Shown: piece after piece, positions 41,469 to 46,885 of the stretch
How the letters are laid out: each line of letters begins with the position of its first letter
Position numbering within the stretch: the first letter of the stretch is position 1
From: Flavobacteriaceae bacterium
Lineage (GTDB): Bacteria; Bacteroidota; Bacteroidia; Flavobacteriales; Flavobacteriaceae
Length of the DNA: 46,885 bases
Assembly: GCA_947464335.1 (NCBI GenBank)
Contig: CANHWG010000015.1
Span: 1 to 46,885 of the forward strand
Reading direction: 5' to 3'
Position numbers and translations under genes: made by a program
Notes under the pieces: generated by a model
What the model was told of the DNA's origin: nothing
What the model saw: the letters and a program-made list of their open reading frames with translations, nothing else
Databases searched by the model: none

Positions 41469-42677
41469 ATGAAAACTAAAATTTTTACTCTGATTTTACT
41501 TAGTTCATTGAGCATTTCAAGTGTTTTTTCTCAAGATAGAACTACGGTTACGGCCAATAATTCTGATATTAGTAATAATCTTGATTTACGAGCTGTAGCT
41601 TCAATCTTTGGCGACTCTGATAACCTTGAAGACTTTGAAAGAAGATTAAACAATCCTAAAGCTCAAATTTCAAATTTAGACTTGAATAACGATAATCAGG
41701 TAGATTATTTACGCGTTATTGAAAGTGTAGAAGGAAATACACATCTTATCATCATTCAATCTGTAGTAGGTCGAGATAGATTTCAAGATGTTGCCACAAT
41801 TGAAATTGAAAAAGATAGAAACAATAGAATTCAAGTACAAGTTGTTGGCGATGTATTTATGTATGGAAACAACTATATTTATGAGCCGGTTTATGCCTAT
41901 AATCCAATAATTTACAATACCTTTTGGGTACCTAATTATCGTCCGTATTGTTCCTATTGGAATTGGGGATTTTATCCAAGTTTTTATAACCCTTGGTCAC
42001 CATTCCCAATCTATGCTTATCATAATCACATCGGCATTTACATCAATCACAATCATTTTTACAATTATGTAAATTACAGAAGATGTCATGTTGCCTATAA
42101 TAATTACTATAACGGAAGAAGAGGTAATGCATATGAAAGACAATATCCCAATCGTTCATTTTCATACAGAAATTCTGGTTATGTTAACCGATATGAACTA
42201 GATACTAACAGAGGAACAAAATATAAGAGTACTAGAAATAGCATTACAACTAATAACATCCAAAATAATTCTGTCGCTATGAATTCTACAAGACCTTCAA
42301 GAATTGTAAAAAGTTCTAATGACTATTCAAATTCAGAAATCAATACTATATCAAGTACTCCAAGACCTTCAAGAATTGTAAAAAGTTCAAATGACTATTC
42401 AAATACAGAAATCAATACTATATCAAGTACTCCAAGACCTTCAAGAACTGTAAAAAGTTATAATGACTATTCAAATATAGAAATCAATACTGTATCAAGT
42501 AATCCAAGACCTTCAAGAACTGTAAAAAGTTATAATGAGTATTCAAATACAGAAATCAATACTGTATCAAGTAATCCAAGACCTTCAAGAACTGTAAAAA
42601 GTTCTAATGAGTATTCTCAACAAAGAAATAATTCACAAAGAAGCGAAGGAAATTCAAGAGGAAATAGAAGAAGTTAA
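41469..42677 (+). CDS. Secreted Tyr/Asn-rich protein with tandem C-terminal repeats
   Basis: The 402-residue protein has a signal peptide (to about residue 21, SVFSQ). The next ~90 residues form a globular part with an EF-hand-like LDLNNDNQVDYL (DxNxDxxxD) and IIIQSVVGRDRFQDVATIEI. Residues 135-230 are rich in Tyr, Asn, His and Trp (FWVPNYRPYCSYWNWGFYPS), low-complexity. The C-terminus is a 24-residue repeat (RPSRxVKSxNxYSNxEINTx). No enzymatic motif. An extracellular or outer-membrane-associated structural role is my inference. Confidence 0.75.
   Translation: MKTKIFTLILLSSLSISSVFSQDRTTVTANNSDISNNLDLRAVASIFGDSDNLEDFERRLNNPKAQISNLDLNNDNQVDYLRVIESVEGNTHLIIIQSVVGRDRFQDVATIEIEKDRNNRIQVQVVGDVFMYGNNYIYEPVYAYNPIIYNTFWVPNYRPYCSYWNWGFYPSFYNPWSPFPIYAYHNHIGIYINHNHFYNYVNYRRCHVAYNNYYNGRRGNAYERQYPNRSFSYRNSGYVNRYELDTNRGTKYKSTRNSITTNNIQNNSVAMNSTRPSRIVKSSNDYSNSEINTISSTPRPSRIVKSSNDYSNTEINTISSTPRPSRTVKSYNDYSNIEINTVSSNPRPSRTVKSYNEYSNTEINTVSSNPRPSRTVKSSNEYSQQRNNSQRSEGNSRGNRRS
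42291..42620 (+). repeat. 72-base tandem repeat inside the secreted protein gene
   Basis: Four full units start at 42291, 42363, 42435 and 42507, and a partial fifth at 42579, each 72 bases (24 codons) and in frame. Units 1 and 2 share IVKSS...ISSTP; units 3 and 4 share TVKSY...VSSNP, so the array probably grew by pairwise duplication. Confidence 0.93.
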
Positions 42678-42705
42678 GTTGTAGTTTATAATTAGATTGT
42701 TGAAG

Positions 42706-42736
42706 AAAAGCACTGCAGCGATGTGGTGCTTTTTTG
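42706..42736 (+). terminator. Terminator after the repeat-containing gene
   Basis: AAAAGCAC (42706-42713) and GTGCTTTT (42726-42733) with a 12-base loop, followed by T residues. Confidence 0.8.
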
Positions 42737-42784
42737 TTTGTAAAAATAATTGAAATTTAAACAATCAAATATTTGAAAAAGATA

Positions 42785-42792
42785 TAAATTTG
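42785..42792 (+). promoter_or_regulatory. kup -7 box
   Basis: TAAATTTG matches TAnnTTTG twenty bases before the kup ATG. No -33 TTG has ideal spacing. Confidence 0.45.
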
Positions 42793-42811
42793 CACTCTTT
42801 AACATATTATT

Positions 42812-44785
42812 ATGAGTTCGCATAATCACAGTCTTCATAGCAAATTATCCGTTGGTGGATTATTAGTAACATTAGGAATTATTTATGGAGACATTGGAAC
42901 CTCACCCTTATATGTGATGAAAGCCATACTTGGAATACATGCCATATCTAGAGATATTGTTTTAGGTGGAATTTCCTGTATTTTTTGGACTCTAACATTA
43001 CAAACTACATTAAAATATGTACTAATTACCTTAAGCGCAGATAACCATGGAGAAGGTGGAATTTTTGCTCTATTTGCACTAGTCAAAAGAACAAAGATTA
43101 AATGGTTAATTGTTCCAGCTATAATTGGAGGAAGTGCTTTACTTGCTGACGGAATAATCACCCCGCCTATTTCTGTTTCTTCTGCTGTAGAAGGATTGCG
43201 TAATTTTAATCCAGAAATCAATACCATACCAATTGTAATTGGAATTCTTATAGCATTATTTACTATTCAACAGTTTGGCTCTAAATTAGTTGGTAAGTTT
43301 TTTGCGCCTATGATGCTAATTTGGTTTACTATGTTAGGTGTACTTGGTACTATACAAATCTTTAATGATTTTAGTGTTTTTCATGCCATAAACCCCTATT
43401 ATGGTTATGAATTATTAAAAATTCATCCTGAAGGTTTCTTCGTTCTTGGTGCCGTTTTTTTATGTACTACCGGAGCTGAAGCTTTGTACTCTGATATGGG
43501 ACATTGTGGAAGAAAAAACATTAGAGTGAGTTGGATTTTTGTTAAAATAATGCTTTTACTTAACTATTTTGGGCAAGGTGCTTATTTAATTAATCATGAA
43601 GGCCAAACATTACAACAGTTGGGCGGCAAAGGTGGAAACCCTTTTTATTTAATTATGGCAGATTGGTTTCTTCCTATTGGAATTGTAATAGCAACAATGG
43701 CTGCTGTGATTGCTTCTCAGGCATTAATTAGTGGTTCGTTTACACTGATTAATGAGGCCATGCGATTGAATTTTTGGCCAAAAGTAAAAATCAAATACCC
43801 AACTGAAGTCAAAGGTCAATTATATATTCCATCCATCAACTGGCTTTTATTATTAGGTTGTATTGGTATTGTTTTATATTTCGAAGAATCTTCAAATATG
43901 GAACATGCATATGGTTTAGCAATTGTATTATGCATGATTATGACTACTGTTTTACTCAACTTTTATTTAATTATGAAAAGAGTAAAACTCTATTATATAA
44001 TACCTTTAATAACCTTATACCTAGTTATTGAGTTTAGTTTTTTATATGCTAATATTGTTAAATTTTTTCATGGAGGTTTTGTTACTTTAATCATTGCATC
44101 TGGATTAATTGGTGTTATGGCAACTTGGTATTTAGCCAAACAAATTAGTAAAAACTACACTAAAATCGTCAAAATTGATGACTACAAAAAAGTACTTGCC
44201 GAATTAAGCGTCGATTTATCCATTCCAAAATATGCTACTCATTTAGTATACATGACTAACTCCAACAGAAGTGATGAAATTGAAGAAAAAGTGATGTATT
44301 CCATTCTTCAAAAAAGACCTAAACGAGCTGATTTATATTGGTTTATTCACGTAAATCTCTTAAACGAACCCTACAAAAAAGAATATAAAGTAACTGAAAT
44401 TATTAAAGATGATATTTACCGAATCGATTTTTATCTTGGTTTCAGAGAACCTACCAAAATTAATTTAATGTTTAAACAAGTAATTAAAGAAATGGTAGAA
44501 CGCGGTGAAGTAGATATTACAAGTCGCTATGAATCACTCAGTAAAAACCATATTTTAGGTGATTTTAAATTTGTCCTTTCAGAAAAATTCTTATCCAATG
44601 ATGGTGATTTAACCTTCTTTGAGAAAGTGGTAATGAACACTTATTTCATCATGAAAAAGCTAAGTTTATCCGAAGAAAAAGGATTTGGTTTAGATAGTAG
44701 TTCTGTAAAAGTAGAACAATTTCCTTTGGTGCTTCATCCACCAGAAAACATAGAAATGAAACGCATCGAAAACAGTCATCATTAA
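42812..44785 (+). CDS. kup: KUP-family potassium transporter
   Basis: The 657-residue protein has about twelve transmembrane helices (1-440) and a long cytoplasmic C-terminal domain. The family marks are LGIIYGDIGTSPLYVMKAI, NHGEGGIFALFALVKR, GGSALLADGIITPPISVSSA (first and last in part), FFAPMMLIWF and TTGAEALYSDMGHCG. Kup couples potassium uptake to protons. It is monocistronic with a long hairpin terminator. Confidence 0.95.
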   Translation: MSSHNHSLHSKLSVGGLLVTLGIIYGDIGTSPLYVMKAILGIHAISRDIVLGGISCIFWTLTLQTTLKYVLITLSADNHGEGGIFALFALVKRTKIKWLIVPAIIGGSALLADGIITPPISVSSAVEGLRNFNPEINTIPIVIGILIALFTIQQFGSKLVGKFFAPMMLIWFTMLGVLGTIQIFNDFSVFHAINPYYGYELLKIHPEGFFVLGAVFLCTTGAEALYSDMGHCGRKNIRVSWIFVKIMLLLNYFGQGAYLINHEGQTLQQLGGKGGNPFYLIMADWFLPIGIVIATMAAVIASQALISGSFTLINEAMRLNFWPKVKIKYPTEVKGQLYIPSINWLLLLGCIGIVLYFEESSNMEHAYGLAIVLCMIMTTVLLNFYLIMKRVKLYYIIPLITLYLVIEFSFLYANIVKFFHGGFVTLIIASGLIGVMATWYLAKQISKNYTKIVKIDDYKKVLAELSVDLSIPKYATHLVYMTNSNRSDEIEEKVMYSILQKRPKRADLYWFIHVNLLNEPYKKEYKVTEIIKDDIYRIDFYLGFREPTKINLMFKQVIKEMVERGEVDITSRYESLSKNHILGDFKFVLSEKFLSNDGDLTFFEKVVMNTYFIMKKLSLSEEKGFGLDSSSVKVEQFPLVLHPPENIEMKRIENSHH

Positions 44786-44809
44786 TTTTTTTGATTTATT
44801 TGGGCGTGT

Positions 44810-44863
44810 CACCTAATAAAAAATGCCATTTCAAAAGTATAGAAATGGCATTTTTTATAGGTG
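44810..44863 (+). terminator. Long hairpin terminator after kup
   Basis: AAAAAATGCCATTTC (44818-44832) pairs exactly with 44842-44856. The stem extends through a one-base bulge to CACCTA (44810-44815) and TAGGTG (44858-44863). Confidence 0.85.
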
Positions 44864-44943
44864 TCGGGCTATTCGTTTCAATCTTACTTATCTTGATAAA
44901 AACAAGATAAGTAAGGATTTTCACTAGTATCCCTCACGCAAGT
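44864..44943 (-). ncRNA. Candidate structured flavobacterial intergenic RNA element
   Basis: Read on the minus strand, the element runs GCGTGAGGGATACTAG, then a perfect 13-base hairpin (CTTACTTATCTTG at 44883-44895 and complement at 44903-44915, 7-base loop), then GAAACGAATAGCCCGACACC. The flanks GAGGGAT and ATAGCCCGAC resemble a recurring intergenic pattern I remember from flavobacterial genomes. It might be the Rfam flavo-1 motif, but I could not check that. It sits between the kup terminator and the RNA methyltransferase gene. Strand and boundaries are tentative. Confidence 0.4.
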
Positions 44944-45007
44944 TGTTGTTGAATTTCATAAAAGTTATATTCTTCAAGCATTTCACTCTTTTAGATAAAA
45001 AAAGCAA

Positions 45008-45015
45008 TATCTTTG
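45008..45015 (+). promoter_or_regulatory. -7 box of the RsmB/NOP gene
   Basis: TATCTTTG matches TAnnTTTG exactly, 20 bases before the ATG at 45036. This supports the short start rather than the open frame from 44943. Confidence 0.55.
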
Positions 45016-45035
45016 CACGCTTATTTTTTTTCACT

Positions 45036-46259
45036 ATGCGATTACATCGAAACTTGGTATATACTACAATTGACTCTTTAAATGCTATCTTCAACGAAGG
45101 TGAATATGCCGATAAAGTAGTGGCGCGTGCATTAAAAAAAGACAAACGTTGGGGAAGTTCCGACCGTAAATTTGTTGCCGAAACCATCTATGAAATCGTT
45201 CGCTGGAAACGATTATATGCCGAAATTGCCGAAGTAAAAGAGCCTTACAACAGAGAAGATTTATGGAGAATGTTTGCCGTTTGGGCCGTATTGCGTGGTT
45301 ACACCATTCCTGATTGGAGACAATTAGAAGGAACACCCGCTCGAAAAATAAAAGGACGATTTGATGAGCTTTCTAAAATAAGAAAATTGCGGGAATCTAT
45401 TCCAGATTGGATGGATGAGTTAGGGATAAAAGAATTAGGAGAAGATCTTTGGACAAAAGAAATCGCAGCTCAAAATCAACCAGCCAAAGTTATTCTTAGA
45501 GTCAATACTTTAAACACAACTAAAGAAAAACTACGTGCCATTTTAATGGATTTAAATATCGAAACCGACTATTTAATTGACCAACCTGATGCTTTAGTAT
45601 TAAAAGAAAGAGCCAACGTGTTTCTTACCGATGCATTTAAAGAAGGCTTATTTGAAGTGCAAGATGCATCTTCTCAATTAGTTGCCGCATTTCTTGATGT
45701 AAAACCCGGAATGCGCGTGGTTGATACGTGTGCAGGTGCTGGAGGTAAAACGCTTCATATGGCTTCTTTGATGGAAAACAAAGGTCAGTTAATTGCCATG
45801 GATTTGTATGAAAGCAAACTAAAACAACTGAAATTAAGAGCTAAAAGAAACGGTGCTTTTAATATAGAATATAGAATAATCGATTCAACTAAAGTCATCA
45901 AGAAACTACACGAAAAAGCAGACAGAGTTTTAATTGATGCCCCTTGTAGTGGTTTGGGAGTTTTAAAAAGAAATCCAGATGCCAAATGGAAACTACAGCC
46001 AGAATTTATTGATAACATCAAAAAAGTGCAAGCCGAAGTTTTAGAGAACTATTCTAAAATTGTAAAACCTGGAGGCAAGTTAGTATATGCTACTTGTTCT
46101 ATCTTACCCTCTGAAAATCAGGAACAAATAAAGCATTTCTTATCAACCGATACCGGAAAATCATTTACCTTTGTCAAAGAAACCAAAATCTTATCACAAG
46201 AAACTGGATTTGATGGATTTTACATGGCGCTGTTAGAACGAAAAAAAGAAATTAAATAA
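45036..46259 (+). CDS. RsmB/NOP-family RNA cytosine-5 methyltransferase
   Basis: About 407 residues. It has a NusB-like helical N-terminus, then a class I SAM domain: VVDTCAGAGGKTLHMASLM, AMDLYESKLKQLKLRAKRN, the catalytic DAPCSGLGVLKRNPDAKWK and KLVYATCSILPSENQEQI, i.e. the PC and TC cysteines of m5C RNA methyltransferases. It probably modifies 16S rRNA. The frame is open from 44943, but the ATG at 45036 (MRLHRNLVYTTI) follows a -7 box and avoids coding through the hairpin element. The endonuclease gene starts directly after its stop. Confidence 0.93.
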   Translation: MRLHRNLVYTTIDSLNAIFNEGEYADKVVARALKKDKRWGSSDRKFVAETIYEIVRWKRLYAEIAEVKEPYNREDLWRMFAVWAVLRGYTIPDWRQLEGTPARKIKGRFDELSKIRKLRESIPDWMDELGIKELGEDLWTKEIAAQNQPAKVILRVNTLNTTKEKLRAILMDLNIETDYLIDQPDALVLKERANVFLTDAFKEGLFEVQDASSQLVAAFLDVKPGMRVVDTCAGAGGKTLHMASLMENKGQLIAMDLYESKLKQLKLRAKRNGAFNIEYRIIDSTKVIKKLHEKADRVLIDAPCSGLGVLKRNPDAKWKLQPEFIDNIKKVQAEVLENYSKIVKPGGKLVYATCSILPSENQEQIKHFLSTDTGKSFTFVKETKILSQETGFDGFYMALLERKKEIK

Positions 46260-46885
46260 ATGAAAAAATTATATACCCTACTATTATTAAGTTTCACGAT
46301 TTTGATGATCGCACAAAAAAAATCAGAAACCACTAATGTTACTTTGGCAATTCCTGTTGGTTATTATAATACTGCAACAGGTAATGGTTATGTATTGAAG
46401 TCTCAATTAGCTTCTATTATTTCTAATAATTATAATGATAGAGGTTACGGTGGTTTGTATACTACTTATTTATCGTCTGACAAAGACTTTTATTATGAGA
46501 ATAATGGTACTATGTTAGATATGTATACCGAAAATCCAACTGGAACAGAATGCGAATTCACCTATGGTGTTGGTCAAGATGATGGAACTTTAGGAAATAA
46601 CGAATGTGAGAGATATAATAGAGAGCACACAATACCACAATCGTATTTTGGCAATGGTGTTCAACCTATGTTTTCAGATGCTCATTTTGTAATTCCGTCG
46701 GATAAATTTGTAAATGCACAGAGAGGTGATTTCCCTTTTGGTAAAGTTAATGGTCTTGGAACTCCTTACACGAATGGATCTAAAAGAGGTTCTAATTTAA
46801 ACTCTGGTTATTCAGCTGGTTTTTCAGGAACCGTTTTCGAACCTATTGATGAGTTTAAAGGCGATATTGCTAGAATGTTTTTATA
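46260..46885 (+). CDS. Secreted endonuclease I (EndA/NucM family), 3' end outside window
   Basis: 208 codons are visible. A signal peptide (MKKLYTLLLLSFTILMIAQ) precedes a family domain with GYYNTATGNGYVLKSQL, the His-metal nuclease motif ERYNREHTIPQSYFG, MFSDAHFVIPSDKFVNAQRG and GDIARMFL at the window edge. Endonuclease I enzymes degrade DNA outside the cytoplasm. Many flavobacterial members add a type A T9SS domain after this region; that part is not in the window. The ATG abuts the previous stop, so it is probably co-transcribed with the RNA methyltransferase gene. Confidence 0.9.
   Translation, partial: MKKLYTLLLLSFTILMIAQKKSETTNVTLAIPVGYYNTATGNGYVLKSQLASIISNNYNDRGYGGLYTTYLSSDKDFYYENNGTMLDMYTENPTGTECEFTYGVGQDDGTLGNNECERYNREHTIPQSYFGNGVQPMFSDAHFVIPSDKFVNAQRGDFPFGKVNGLGTPYTNGSKRGSNLNSGYSAGFSGTVFEPIDEFKGDIARMFL

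Noticed and set aside
42291..42620. 72-base repeats as a CRISPR-like or mobile repeat
   Set aside because: They are contiguous with no spacers, in frame with a signal-peptide protein and a multiple of three.
44943..45035. N-terminal extension of the RsmB/NOP protein by 31 residues
   Set aside because: It would translate through the end of the structured element and upstream of a consensus -7 box; the family N-terminus begins at MRLHRNL.
1..46885. Horizontal island, prophage or insertion sequence
   Set aside because: I found no integrase, transposase, phage gene, tRNA-associated direct repeat or change in base composition that would support one.

Overview
This window looks like a chromosomal segment of a flavobacterium (Bacteroidota, Flavobacteriaceae, Flavobacterium-like). 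The support is: strongly AT-rich DNA; promoters matching the Bacteroidota pattern TTG / TAnnTTTG; a type IX secretion C-terminal sorting domain; lipoproteins with acidic residues after the lipidated Cys; and families typical of this group (DUF4159, DUF4920, LETM1-related protein, MnmD, a THUMP-like methyltransferase). I see no phage, transposon, CRISPR array, rRNA or tRNA. Most of the window is core chromosome with short operons.

Layout. 1-3295 (-) is the N-terminal three quarters of a TamB-type envelope protein, divergent from tsaD-rsmE-thioredoxin-like gene (3395-6317). 6398-10894 holds a secreted T9SS protein, a DUF4159 protein, a THUMP-like methyltransferase and a small secreted protein. 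10891-13215 (-) is a rhodanese / NDH-2 / VanX-like dipeptidase operon, divergent from a MarR regulator with a nitroreductase and YceI (13381-15076). Then come a glutamine amidotransferase (PabA/TrpG type), a small coiled-coil protein, yaaA (-), clpB, an SH3-like protein, a lipoprotein Cu/Zn SOD and a LETM1-like protein (15205-22863).

22881-32134 is the most integrated region. A CbbR/CmpR-like LysR regulator diverges from a Thermus-type isocitrate dehydrogenase. Downstream are two paralogous small proteins, a DUF6671 protein, threonylcarbamoyl-AMP synthase and an SbtA bicarbonate transporter. Convergent to these lie beta-carbonic anhydrase and a SulP anion transporter, and then a divergent OxyR. 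Together they look like an inorganic-carbon uptake module wired next to a CO2-releasing TCA enzyme in a heterotroph.

32169-46885 holds two paralogous 64-residue proteins, mnmD, a monoheme lipoprotein with a DUF4920 protein, ilvE, a surface lipoprotein, a MazG-like pyrophosphohydrolase and a small membrane protein. Next are an envelope SRPBCC protein and an ECF sigma / membrane protein / Spy-like sensor trio. The window ends with a BNR-repeat lipoprotein, a Tyr-rich secreted protein with 72-bp internal repeats, kup, a structured intergenic element, an RsmB/NOP-type RNA methyltransferase and the start of a secreted endonuclease I.

Oxidative and protein-damage functions recur (OxyR, SodC, YaaA, ClpB, MarR/nitroreductase, rhodanese). 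Several promoters carry clear inverted repeats that look like regulator binding sites.
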